Shown here: positions 1 through 7,053 of the stretch, piece after piece
Position numbering within the stretch: the first letter of the stretch is position 1
Layout: each line of letters opens with the position of its first letter
Origin: Chloroflexota bacterium
Lineage (GTDB): Bacteria > Chloroflexota > Anaerolineae > Promineifilales > Promineifilaceae
Length of the DNA stretch: 11,766 bases
Assembly (NCBI GenBank): GCA_024223125.1
Contig: JAAEOP010001317.1
Span: 1-11,766, forward strand
Reading direction: 5' to 3'
Made by a program: the position numbers and the translations under genes
Notes under the pieces: model-generated
Databases searched by the model: none
What the model was told of the DNA's origin: nothing
What the model saw: the letters and a program-made list of their open reading frames with translations, nothing else

Positions 1-1967
1 AGCTGATTGATCTTCTTCTCATATGTGGCAATACGGGGAGCCAGATTGTCGTCTAGCGTTGTGGAATACATATTATTGGCCGTCACCGCCACCAGCCGTG
101 GAACGCCATTCGGGGCATTCACCAACAAAAGTTGGCGGATGGGACGCCCTTCGGATACCGATTCCCGCCATTGGACAGTTCCGCTGGAAGAAAAGACAAT
201 AATCTCGCCAATTTCTGTGCCCACAATGATATTAGGATCGCCGGTCTCGTTTATTCTTTCTACCAACAAGGCCGAGATAGGGGCGGAAAGTGGCTGCTCC
301 CAAACACGCTCGCCATTGGTATGGCGTAGTTCCAACCAGCTTTGTGGATTACGGGAATCCTCTTTATCCTCACTATTCCGCACCACCGCAATAGAGGGGA
401 TTGGCTCTGGGTAACTGTTTCTTGCTAACAAGGCCAGATGGGTAATAGCCCCGCCCGGTTTAGCAATCCATTCGGGATCATTGCGGTCATCCAGGTAATG
501 TAAACGGCCGTTTTGCGCCCCAATCAATAATTCATCTTTGCCATCATTATTAAAATCTACCACCAGCACCGCGCCCGGATTGGCTTCTAACAAGTAGTTC
601 CATTCACGGGCCGTTTCACTGGCGCCAATACCCAATCCTTGCAAGGAAATGGTAGCAAAGCGGGTTAACATCAATTCATTGTGCCGATCCCCATTCACAT
701 CCAGCAGCAGTGGCAAGGCGCTGGAATCTTCACCGGCCGCAAACTCCCCCACTTCCAGGCCACTGACATCGAGGAGTTTGACAGTACGGCCGTCATTCTC
801 CTCGTCTTGTGGCCCCAACACCACCGCTACGGCCGGTTCCCGCTGCTCCGGGCTAAAGTCGGCCGCCGATAAACCAATAACAGCCCGGTCCGCATCCGTC
901 GTTAAGCGGCGGCTCCAAAAGCGGCGTCCTTCGGCCGAGTAAGCGACTACCATGCCTACGTCTGTGCCGGCAATTAAAGCCGGACCTTCTGGGAATTGTC
1001 CCACCGTCAGCGCCATAATCGGTTTGTTGAGTGTACGCGGCCACCATTGACGCTGACGGTCATGGTTAAACAAATGTAGTTGGCCACGGTCTGTGCTGAC
1101 GCCGATTTGCAATTGGCCGTCTGGCCCAAAAGGAACTAGAACCAGGTCAGTGATATGCCCGGAAATGGCCGGGATGTCTGACCACAGTTCGTTGCCATTG
1201 CTATCTAGCAAATATAATTCGCTAAATCGTTTCTGCTCATTGAACATGCCCAGGACGATTTCTAAACGGCCGTCTCCATTCAGATCACCCACAGCAATAT
1301 GAGGTTGGGTGTCTATGTTGGGGGTTGTGTTGGCGGTACGCCGTTGCAGCAGGTTCCCGGCGCTATCAAATAATTGCAGTTGGCCAGTATCAAAGAGAAT
1401 TAGAATTTCATCACGGCCGTTACCATCGGCATCAAAGGGCAAAATCTGACGGGCTTCCAAATCAAACTGAGCGTACCATTCGGCCAATGTTTCCTCGCTG
1501 CTGCCAACCAGACCGGCTGGCGGTGGGTCTACGGCCAAAATTTGTGCCCGCCATATTTCTTCACCACTTTGGTCTAACAGGATTAGTTGATCATTGGCAA
1601 CGAGGGCAATTTCCAGGGGGAGATGGGTGGCTTCGTCAATATTGACTGCGCCTAGCGCTTGCACAACATCGTCGGCCGTATAGCTCCATTCAATCCGGGC
1701 ATCATGGGCATTGAGCAAATCTACTTTGCCATTGTCGGCAGCCACAATCAATTCCAGCACCCCATCCTGGTTGACATCGGCGGGAACGACATGTGTTAGA
1801 CGGCCAGCGGCGACATATTCCCAATAACTGTCTGGCGTTTGGGTTTGCGCGTGGAGGGGACGGCCGTTTACCAACCCTAAATAAATCAGCAAAACAGCCA
1901 ATGTTAAGATGAGGCGTTTTCTAAATAGATACACAGATAGGGGGGAACACTGTTTTTTTAATTCCAT
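1..1967 (-). CDS. Secreted FG-GAP/VCBS-repeat protein, 3' end beyond window
   Basis: A single uninterrupted reading frame of about 655 codons runs off the left edge. The N-terminus has a basic stretch (FRKR), a hydrophobic core (LILTLAVLLIYLG) and a likely signal-peptidase site after LHA, so the protein is probably exported. The body carries repeated Asp/Asn-rich calcium-loop motifs of the FG-GAP/VCBS (integrin alpha-like beta-propeller) type: DVNQDGVLELIV near residue 63, DADGNGRDEILIL near 178, DLNGDGRLEIVLG near 227, DVNGDRHNELML near 422 and DFNNDGKDELLIG near 470. Such proteins are usually extracellular binding or scaffold proteins; no catalytic motif or anchor is visible in the part present. 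The start is either ATG at 1967, which has GGGA upstream but a long n-region, or GTG at 1934, which gives a more usual signal peptide but no clear ribosome site. It lies downstream of the AAA-ATPase gene on the same strand, separated by a repeat-rich gap. Confidence 0.85.
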   Translation of the reverse strand, partial: MELKKQCSPLSVYLFRKRLILTLAVLLIYLGLVNGRPLHAQTQTPDSYWEYVAAGRLTHVVPADVNQDGVLELIVAADNGKVDLLNAHDARIEWSYTADDVVQALGAVNIDEATHLPLEIALVANDQLILLDQSGEEIWRAQILAVDPPPAGLVGSSEETLAEWYAQFDLEARQILPFDADGNGRDEILILFDTGQLQLFDSAGNLLQRRTANTTPNIDTQPHIAVGDLNGDGRLEIVLGMFNEQKRFSELYLLDSNGNELWSDIPAISGHITDLVLVPFGPDGQLQIGVSTDRGQLHLFNHDRQRQWWPRTLNKPIMALTVGQFPEGPALIAGTDVGMVVAYSAEGRRFWSRRLTTDADRAVIGLSAADFSPEQREPAVAVVLGPQDEENDGRTVKLLDVSGLEVGEFAAGEDSSALPLLLDVNGDRHNELMLTRFATISLQGLGIGASETAREWNYLLEANPGAVLVVDFNNDGKDELLIGAQNGRLHYLDDRNDPEWIAKPGGAITHLALLARNSYPEPIPSIAVVRNSEDKEDSRNPQSWLELRHTNGERVWEQPLSAPISALLVERINETGDPNIIVGTEIGEIIVFSSSGTVQWRESVSEGRPIRQLLLVNAPNGVPRLVAVTANNMYSTTLDDNLAPRIATYEKKINQ

Positions 1968-1990
1968 CTCTGTTTTTCCCATCCGTGTAT
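1930..1990. repeat. Imperfect inverted repeat at the start of the FG-GAP gene
   Basis: ATACACAGAT (1930 side) is mirrored by ATCCGTGTAT (1981-1990), and the flanking G-run and C-run also pair roughly. The arms enclose the ATG at 1967 and the GTG at 1934 of the FG-GAP gene, so this may be a dispersed palindromic element that now supplies the 5' end of that gene, or a leader structure that influences its translation. Confidence 0.5.
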
Positions 1991-2017
1991 ACAAAGTTGA
2001 TGCGTAAGCCCCTACAT

Positions 2018-2043
2018 CTTTTTCCAGCATAGTCTGGAAAAAG
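2018..2043. repeat. Perfect 10-bp hairpin upstream of FG-GAP gene
   Basis: CTTTTTCCAG (2018-2027) and CTGGAAAAAG (2034-2043) are perfect reverse complements around a 6-base loop. The hairpin sits about 50 bases upstream of the FG-GAP gene start on the minus strand. There is no long T-run after it on the minus strand, so it is more likely a palindromic repeat or leader structure than a terminator. Confidence 0.7.
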
Positions 2044-2060
2044 AATAATAATAAATTGTG

Positions 2061-2251
2061 AATAATGGATTGTGAATTGTGAAGTTGTTTTGCTGGTACG
2101 AACCCATTTCATTCACAATTCATTATTAAGTAACCATTCACTCCCCCAAGGTGCCCGGCACTTATAAACGAGTGTGCTACTCCAGTAGACTTGGTAATGA
2201 AGTGCCGGGCACCTGAATGGTTACATTATTAATTATTCACAATTCATTATT
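2061..2251. repeat. Three copies of a 17-bp AT-rich repeat
   Basis: ATTCACAATTCATTATT occurs identically at 2111-2127 and 2235-2251. Its reverse complement, with one mismatch, lies at 2061-2077. The two direct copies bracket the GC-rich palindrome at 2130-2224. The gap of 1968-2294 contains no supportable gene; it is made almost wholly of such repeats. Confidence 0.8.
2130..2224. repeat. MITE-like nested palindrome, GC-rich 15-bp arms
   Basis: The outer arms GTAACCATTCA (2130-2140) and TGAATGGTTAC (2214-2224) are perfect complements, and so are the inner arms AGGTGCCCGGCACTT (2149-2163) and AAGTGCCGGGCACCT (2200-2214). Eight unpaired bases (2141-2148) sit on the left side only, and the loop is about 36 bases. 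The layout, with terminal inverted repeats and flanking 17-bp direct repeats a few bases away, resembles a small non-autonomous mobile element, but no transposase is present. Confidence 0.7.
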
Positions 2252-2259
2252 TTCCACTT

Positions 2260-2295
2260 ATCGACAAAAAAAGTCGATCCTGGCGCGTAAGCGCC
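2260..2295 (-). terminator. Probable terminator after AAA-ATPase gene
   Basis: Directly at the stop codon of the AAA-ATPase gene, GGCGC (2282-2286) pairs with GCGCC (2291-2295) across a 4-base loop. It is followed on the minus strand by a T7 run (2266-2272) that itself forms the loop of a second hairpin (ATCGAC/GTCGAT, 2260-2265 and 2273-2278). The T-run is offset from the first stem by about ten bases, so this is a non-canonical intrinsic terminator. Confidence 0.5.
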
Positions 2296-3608
2296 TAATC
2301 CGGCGAACGCAGCGCATATCCGACACCCCGTTCGCTCACAACCCAGGTGTCGTAGGGGACTATGGCTCGGCGCAAGCGTTTGATGAGGGTTTTGAGACGA
2401 TCAGGATCATCTACCAACACTTCACCCCATACGGCCGTTTCCAAATCTTCACCATGCACCACCTGCCCGGCATTTTCACAAAGACGCACCAAAATTGAGA
2501 ATTGGGAAGTTGTCAAGCTTATTTCCTGACCGTGCGCCCACACCTGATGCCGCTGCTGATCAATCACAAATGGAACCGCCTGGATCAACCCGGTTACCTC
2601 TTGACGGCGTACAAAACGCTTTAAGATTTCGCTGGTATATTCATACCCCTCTTCAGTGCGGTTTAACAAACATTGCTGTTCTAGCAAGCGCAAACTATCT
2701 ATGGGGCCATCGGCAATGGCTAGGGCATATTGATCCTCGGCTGTTAGGTTCTGCCACAGGTAGTTGAGATGGGAATCAGCTTCCATTTCAATGGCCGCGT
2801 CTAATTGAGTAAACGCTTCGTCATTGTCCAACGGCCGTCCCTGAGTTAATGTCTGGTAAGCATAATAGCCGGCAATGTGCAAGAAAAATGGGTGCGGCCC
2901 CACCAGAAATAAGAGATGGTCAATCAATGGGGGTGAAAAATGGCAATCACTCTCTTTCAATCGTTGCTCAAGCAGACCTCGCGCTTCTGCCTCACTAAAT
3001 AAACCGAGGGGTAAGGTGACAAAGATGTTGAAAAAGGGGGAACTTAGAATTTCTTCTTCGGCCGTAATGTCAAACAACGGTCGTTGGCTGGCCGTTAGAA
3101 AAGCGAGACCATATTTGGTGGTCAGGCCGCGCAAACGAGCAAAAAAATAAGGGGTCAATTGTTTATTGGCTGCCAGCAGTTCAAATTCATCTAGCAGCAC
3201 AACGACGGCCGTCTCTTGTTTACTAATCTGGTGCAGCGCCCGGTCCAGAGAACGGTATGTGCCGGGTGTATTGGATGGCTTCACCTCTAATCCGGTTTCG
3301 TCAGCGGCCGTCATCAACCCATCCAGCAGCGCCTCATACATCTCTTCCGACGGCGAACCACCAAATTCCTGGCAGTCAATCCACACAAACAACGCTTGTG
3401 GTGGGGCTAATCCCATTTTAGCCCGCACCTCCGGCCATACCAGATGAATAAGCAGTGAGCTTTTTCCAATGCGTCGCGGCCCAATCAAGGAAACGCTTTG
3501 CCCATTGCGTAACAAGCCCAATATCTGGTTGATTTCAGCTTTGCGGCCGTAGAAATATTCAGTTTGTCGAATAGCGCCTCGGTGGTAAAACGGGTTGTGC
3601 ATACTCAT
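2295..3608 (-). CDS. STAND-like AAA ATPase fused to OmpR-type winged helix
   Basis: This 437-residue protein begins with a short NPFYHRG/FYGRK lead-in typical of AAA_16/ATPase_2-like proteins. It then has a Walker A loop GPRRIGKSS at residues 43-51, a Walker B segment VVVLLDEFE at about 135-143 and a sensor-like FLTASQRPL at about 170-178. A helical region follows to about residue 340. Residues 348-435 form a winged-helix domain of the OmpR/PhoB C-terminal type: the basic recognition helix RLKTLIKRLRRAI and the wing VVSERGVGYAL are clear. There is no receiver domain, signal peptide or membrane segment, so it is probably a cytoplasmic ATP-dependent switch that binds DNA. Its ligand and targets are unknown. 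Start ATG 3608 has no obvious ribosome site; a second ATG at 3602 (MHNPF) is equally possible. Confidence 0.9.
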   Translation of the reverse strand: MSMHNPFYHRGAIRQTEYFYGRKAEINQILGLLRNGQSVSLIGPRRIGKSSLLIHLVWPEVRAKMGLAPPQALFVWIDCQEFGGSPSEEMYEALLDGLMTAADETGLEVKPSNTPGTYRSLDRALHQISKQETAVVVLLDEFELLAANKQLTPYFFARLRGLTTKYGLAFLTASQRPLFDITAEEEILSSPFFNIFVTLPLGLFSEAEARGLLEQRLKESDCHFSPPLIDHLLFLVGPHPFFLHIAGYYAYQTLTQGRPLDNDEAFTQLDAAIEMEADSHLNYLWQNLTAEDQYALAIADGPIDSLRLLEQQCLLNRTEEGYEYTSEILKRFVRRQEVTGLIQAVPFVIDQQRHQVWAHGQEISLTTSQFSILVRLCENAGQVVHGEDLETAVWGEVLVDDPDRLKTLIKRLRRAIVPYDTWVVSERGVGYALRSPD

Positions 3609-3620
3609 AAATTTTTTTGC

Positions 3621-3758
3621 TTAGGAATAAGGATTAAATAAAACCCGAAAGTTGTCATTCCTGCGAAGGCAGGAATCCATCTTTTCTGAGGAGTGGATTC
3701 CCACTTTCGCGGATATGATAGATTAAAGTTTGGGGGTTAAATAAATCCTCATTCCTTA
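3621..3758. repeat. Large nested palindrome with dRS3-like core
   Basis: The core ATTCCTGC-GAAG-GCAGGAAT (3657-3676) resembles the widespread ATTCCCGCGAAAGCGGGAAT repeat (dRS3-like in Neisseria; similar repeats occur in many phyla). It sits inside arms CGAAAGT (3646-3652) and ACTTTCG (3703-3709), with GGAATCCA (3672-3679) also mirrored by TGGATTCC (3694-3701). An outer AT-rich imperfect inverted repeat (3621-3645 and 3732-3758) encloses it all and reaches the stop codon of the decayed Rpn gene. The element fills the gap upstream of the AAA-ATPase gene and may lie in its leader. Confidence 0.75.
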
Positions 3759-4115
3759 TAGGCGAATCGCAAATGCGTCTAGCGAAGGCTCTACAACAGC
3801 CCATTTGTGCAACGCTTTCAATCGGGCTATGTCACTAACCTCATCTAACTGCACCAGTAATTCGGCCGGCACTTCCTGAAAACGTAAGGTCAACACTTCA
3901 ATAATGTCTTCACGGGTGGATTGCTCAATACCCTGCTCAATACCTTTGCGTTCAATTGCGGTCATATATTGCATTTTCTGCTCCTCTTCATATTCTGTAA
4001 TCGCCGTCTGAAAATCTGCTTCCAACTCCGGCGACAATGTGAAGAAGGCAATGAATTCGGGAAAGAACTGCTCAATTATCTCTTTCTAGGGAGAGTTGTA
4101 GTCTGTATGTTCCAT
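3756..4115 (-). pseudogene. Decayed Rpn/PDDEXK-type nuclease-like gene
   Basis: A frame starting at ATG 4115 reads MEHTDYNSP, then an amber TAG at 4088-4086, then KEIIEQFFPEFIAFF in the same frame. In the family as I know it, this N-terminus reads DYDSPWKEIIEQFFPEF, so the amber most simply replaces a Trp codon (TGG to TAG). The frame then jumps directly to a family C-terminus: TLSPELEADFQ, a Glu-rich helix with KMQYMTAIERKGIEQGIEQ, and the closing LTLRFQEVPAELL...LKALHKWAV. The central catalytic part, roughly 200 residues in intact relatives, is missing, so the piece has lost its core by an in-frame deletion. A 93-residue product could still be made from TTG 4037, but no function is supported. 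Intact relatives are putative recombination-promoting nucleases or 'DUF4351/transposase' proteins. Confidence 0.75.
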
Positions 4116-4149
4116 ACTATTATTTTAGTATGCAAGTTGCAAGTTGCAA
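4113..4149. repeat. Small hairpin and heptamer tandem repeat
   Basis: CATACT (4113-4118) and AGTATG (4127-4132) form a 6-bp stem over the start of the decayed Rpn gene. Next to it GCAAGTT is repeated twice in tandem plus GCAA (4132-4149). The stretch lies between the helicase stop and the Rpn relic. Confidence 0.6.
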
Positions 4150-4171
4150 ATAGGCAAATCACCTCATCGCC

Positions 4172-6472
4172 TCACCCCTTCACGTTTCGCAAATATTGAT
4201 ACAACACCCCCATCACTGTAGCCGGTTCAGCGTCGCGGTCTTTGCTGTAGCTGCGAGTGGCCCGGCTGCGGCTGATGTACAGGCGGCGGCAGGCGCGAGT
4301 AATGCCTACATACAACAGGCGCAGCCGTTCGCTGATGATGTCAATATGGGCAGATTCGGTGGCGGTATGGCCGTCATAAATCCCCGCGTCTCCTTCCATC
4401 AAATAGTTCAATTGGGCTACCGCTTCGGCCGTAGGATCGCCGCCCAAAATATCACTCACTCCCATAAAATAAGCATCCAAATTGCCCGGAACCCAACCGC
4501 CGTCCACGCCCACCATAAACACCACATCCCATTCCAACCCTTTGGCGCTGTGCTGTGTGCTGAGGGTGATGCGCCCTGGCTGCGGCTCATAACCAAAATC
4601 GGCTGGGCTGCTCAGGGGCAAACTGCGTCGACCACTGACCACACCATGCAGTTCCGCTACCAATTCTGGCAAGCGGAATGACGGTTCCGCATCTCGCCAG
4701 CGACGCAAAATGGTGGCAATCTGGTAAGCGGTAGCCAGGTCGCTTTCGTGCACATTCCCCCAGGCAAACAGTTCATCCCCTACCGCCAGCGCCAGGTCGT
4801 CAATGGGCAACGGCCGTAAAGCAAACATCCGCCCCAAAAATGTCACAAACCGCTCCAGATGACGCACATCCTCCGCCGTAGCAACATTGGCAGGCAGACT
4901 GCTTTCCAGATCGCCCGCTTCCCAGGGAAACAGCAGCCGTTCTGGCTGATGGACACTTTTCAACAACGTATGGAAACGATCCAGGTTTTCTTCCGGCACG
5001 AGGGCGGCCGGATGGCCCAATGCCTGCATACTCGCGTGGGCATTAACCAGCGCTTTCCTATCCAGCGGATCGGCCAGGATAGCCAGGATAGCATGTATGG
5101 CGGCGGCAATCTCCCGCTCCCGCGTACCGCCGCGCAGCAAGTTGTCATAATCCGCATCCAACTCGTCCAGATGTTCGGCCATCAGGTAGCCCAGGTTGTT
5201 GGTGGGCACGAGAATGGCGGCCGTGTAGTCAGGCTGCTGCTGTACCATGGTTATTGCTTTTTGGGCTACGGCCGGTAGTTCTTCATCTTCCCGGTGGCGG
5301 TACACTTTTATGCGAATGTCGGCTTCATTGTCAGGGGGATTGGGTTGGGCGTCGCCAGGCGGGGTGGGCAAAATGTGCTGGCGACGGAATGTGTGCTGCC
5401 GCACTTCGGGCACGGGATGTTTGTCAATGACCCAATCGAGCAAAGCATTGGCTGCGCCGAGAATGAGAGGAGCTGAACGGCCGCTGTTGGGCAACGGCCG
5501 TGAAACCACGCCTGCCCGATCCATAAAAGCATTAAAAAAACGGGGGTGCGCGGCCGTAAACGTACTGGTAATGGCTTGATTGGGATCGCCAACACGCACC
5601 CAATTGCCCGTTTCCCCCATCAATCGCCCAATCAACTCCTCTTGTAAAGGCACACTGTCCTGGGCTTCATCTTCCAACACATAAGGCCAACGCCGGCGCA
5701 GTTCCTCCGCCAACCCTGCCCGCTGTCCCAACAGTTCCACCGCCTGCCATATCAGGTCATCAAAATCCAACACGCCCTGCCGGTTGAGGATGGTTTGGTA
5801 ACGGCCGTAGATACCGGACAGCATATGTAACAGTGGCGATTGGTGAATTGGAGACTGGAGATTTACAGTATCATCCTCCAATCCTTCGTTCCTGCTCAGG
5901 GCAAGTCTCCAATCTTCACTCTCCAATCTCTCCAAAATCAGCTCCGGCCGGTATCTTTCATTCTTGGCTGCGCTGATGAAGCTGCGGGACATACGCATGG
6001 TTGCATCTCGCCAACGGGCACGGGTTTGGGGGCTGTCATCGGGCAGAAAAGCAACCCACACGTCGGGGTATTGGTCAATCCATTGTTCGATGGCCTGGTT
6101 TAGAAAATGGCGCGATTGGGAATCGCCGGCCACCAACAGACCTGTTTCATCCCCAAATTCGCTATTGGCTGTTTTGACAATTTCGCTGCCCAGACTGTGC
6201 AATGTGCGTACAGCATACCCTTCATCGGGTAGTTCCATCTCCATCAACCGCTGCCGGATGCGGGCGCGGAAGGTGTCTACACTAGAATTGAGGTAGGTGA
6301 CAATGAGAACTTGCTGCCCAGCATGGGAATTGACACGGCCGTCGCCAATCAACTGCGCCGCCAACAATGAGAGGGTAAATGTTTTACCGCTGCCCGGCAC
6401 AGCGCTAATGGCTAAACGGCCGTGTTCATATTTAAGGATGTCGGCTTGTGACGGCCGTAACTTTATTTTCAT
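4172..6472 (-). CDS. UvrD/PcrA-like superfamily 1 DNA helicase
   Basis: The 766-residue length suits the UvrD/Rep family, ATP-driven 3'-5' DNA translocases acting in repair and replication restart. The Q-motif region is LRPSQADILKY (residues 5-15). Motif I is SAVPGSGKT (23-31), motif Ia is VTYLNSS (58-64), motif II is VLEDEAQD (265-272) and motif III is VRVGDPNQA (292-300). Motif V is TQHSAKGLEWD (639-649), and motif VI is LLYVGITRACRRL (719-731). Motif IV reads LPNSGRS where relatives usually have NYRS. Residues about 180-212 look like an extra insertion encoded by a palindromic repeat (5838-5935), lying just before the LDFDDL motif. The ATG at 6472 overlaps the stop of the upstream antitoxin gene (ATGA), which indicates translational coupling. 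No nuclease domain is visible. Confidence 0.93.
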   Translation of the reverse strand: MKIKLRPSQADILKYEHGRLAISAVPGSGKTFTLSLLAAQLIGDGRVNSHAGQQVLIVTYLNSSVDTFRARIRQRLMEMELPDEGYAVRTLHSLGSEIVKTANSEFGDETGLLVAGDSQSRHFLNQAIEQWIDQYPDVWVAFLPDDSPQTRARWRDATMRMSRSFISAAKNERYRPELILERLESEDWRLALSRNEGLEDDTVNLQSPIHQSPLLHMLSGIYGRYQTILNRQGVLDFDDLIWQAVELLGQRAGLAEELRRRWPYVLEDEAQDSVPLQEELIGRLMGETGNWVRVGDPNQAITSTFTAAHPRFFNAFMDRAGVVSRPLPNSGRSAPLILGAANALLDWVIDKHPVPEVRQHTFRRQHILPTPPGDAQPNPPDNEADIRIKVYRHREDEELPAVAQKAITMVQQQPDYTAAILVPTNNLGYLMAEHLDELDADYDNLLRGGTREREIAAAIHAILAILADPLDRKALVNAHASMQALGHPAALVPEENLDRFHTLLKSVHQPERLLFPWEAGDLESSLPANVATAEDVRHLERFVTFLGRMFALRPLPIDDLALAVGDELFAWGNVHESDLATAYQIATILRRWRDAEPSFRLPELVAELHGVVSGRRSLPLSSPADFGYEPQPGRITLSTQHSAKGLEWDVVFMVGVDGGWVPGNLDAYFMGVSDILGGDPTAEAVAQLNYLMEGDAGIYDGHTATESAHIDIISERLRLLYVGITRACRRLYISRSRATRSYSKDRDAEPATVMGVLYQYLRNVKG
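5838..5935. repeat. Palindromic repeat embedded in the helicase gene
   Basis: ATTGGAGACT (5847-5856) is perfectly mirrored by AGTCTCCAAT (5904-5913). The flanking GATTGGTGA (5839 onward) is mirrored by TCACTCTCCAATC (5916-5928) with gaps. The middle holds further GGAG/CTCC pairs (5857-5860 with 5876-5879). The segment is about 33 codons with no stop and no frameshift, and encodes low-complexity residues 180-212 of the helicase. Confidence 0.7.
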
Positions 6473-6705
6473 GACTCAAACGTATCCAGGATTTCGTCAG
6501 ATAGTGGATCATTGAAATCTGGTGAAATAATTATTTTCCCTTTGGCGCTGCCTGGTTTACGCTTAAAAGTCTTTTTTGGGATGGGCATGATGCGGGCCAC
6601 TGGCTTATTATTTTGGGTGATTATTACTTCCTCACCACTGGAAATATGCTGTGATATTTTTTCCAGATATTTATCTTTTTGGGGGACTGGTAATGTTATA
6701 GTCAT
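6469..6705 (-). CDS. Phd/YefM-type antitoxin, no partner toxin
   Basis: The preferred start is ATG 6705, giving 78 residues beginning MTITLPVPQKDK. This matches the usual Phd-like opening and has GGAG (6716-6719) ten bases upstream; an upstream in-frame ATG at 6741 would add 12 unlikely residues. The pattern SSGEEVIITQNNKPVARIMPI is the typical Phd/YefM DNA-binding and dimerisation core. The tail KRKPGSAKGKIIISPDF...LSDEILDTF resembles the toxin-binding C-terminus found in antitoxins paired with VapC (PIN-domain) toxins. However, the next gene on the strand is the helicase, whose ATG overlaps this stop codon, so no toxin gene follows. The protein is probably an autorepressor or orphan antitoxin co-transcribed with the helicase. 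Confidence 0.85.
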   Translation of the reverse strand: MTITLPVPQKDKYLEKISQHISSGEEVIITQNNKPVARIMPIPKKTFKRKPGSAKGKIIISPDFNDPLSDEILDTFES

Positions 6706-6725
6706 AATCTTATATCTCCACATAT

Positions 6726-6755
6726 ATTCTAGCGAATTCACTCTACTGTTGGCTA
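6726..6755 (-). promoter_or_regulatory. Candidate promoter for antitoxin-helicase operon
   Basis: On the minus strand TAGCCA (6750-6755, 4 of 6 to the -35 consensus) lies 18 bases from TAGAAT (6726-6731, 5 of 6 to the -10 consensus). Transcription would begin near 6719, just before the GGAG. This supports the start at 6705 rather than the upstream in-frame ATG codons, but leaves a very short leader. Confidence 0.3.
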
Positions 6756-6881
6756 CAGCGAATTTAGGGAAGGGTGAATCGGTTTGTTCCTTAATTCGTT
6801 GTACTCATCCAGACAAGATGTAAAGGTAACTTGCTCCGTGAGAAAAATCCATCACCAGTATTCTTAACATACCGTCTGATG

Positions 6882-6887
6882 TATAAT
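6882..6887 (+). promoter_or_regulatory. Candidate -10 box for the glycosidase gene
   Basis: A perfect TATAAT lies about 170 bases before the glycosidase start. A -35 match is poor (TTCTTA at 6861-6866, short spacing). If used, the transcript would have a long leader containing the 6948-6989 hairpin. The remainder of the 6706-7053 gap shows no supportable gene. Confidence 0.25.
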
Positions 6888-6947
6888 TCTCGGCGTTTGC
6901 ATTGTAGACGGTGCAGACCATTTTGCCAATTTACAATAGTGGATAAA

Positions 6948-6989
6948 GGAAGAAACGGATAAATGCACTTAACTTTATCCGTTCCTTCC
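6948..6989. repeat. 16-bp inverted repeat in the glycosidase leader
   Basis: GGAAGAAACGGATAAA (6948-6963) and TTTATCCGTTCCTTCC (6974-6989) are reverse complements with one mismatch around a 10-base loop. Partial further copies of the same word lie nearby (GGATAAAGG at 6941, AATCCGTT at 6992). No T-run follows on the plus strand, so it is not a standard terminator. It could be an operator, a leader structure controlling the glycosidase, or a dispersed palindromic element. Confidence 0.75.
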
Positions 6990-7053
6990 CCAATCCGTTG
7001 TTGTCTAAAAAAGCAGCAAAAATATCTGACAGAAATGGAAGCGTAATGTACTT

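Noticed and set aside
7..1645. Several plus-strand open frames across the left 1.6 kb
   Set aside because: The minus strand holds one continuous frame with FG-GAP/VCBS motifs over the whole stretch, so the plus-strand frames are antisense shadows.
1921..2112. A 63-codon minus-strand frame upstream of the FG-GAP gene
   Set aside because: It is made of the AT-rich repeats and is out of frame with the FG-GAP gene; its protein is repeat-derived.
2061..2251. Possible CRISPR array from the repeated AT-rich words
   Set aside because: The copies are in mixed orientation with irregular spacing, and there are only three.
4859..5595. Plus- and minus-strand alternative frames inside the helicase
   Set aside because: The helicase frame is complete with its motifs, and these have no recognisable content.
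6706..6741. Longer antitoxin form starting at ATG 6741
   Set aside because: The 12 extra residues do not fit the Phd-like N-terminus, and GGAG plus a candidate promoter fit the start at 6705 better.
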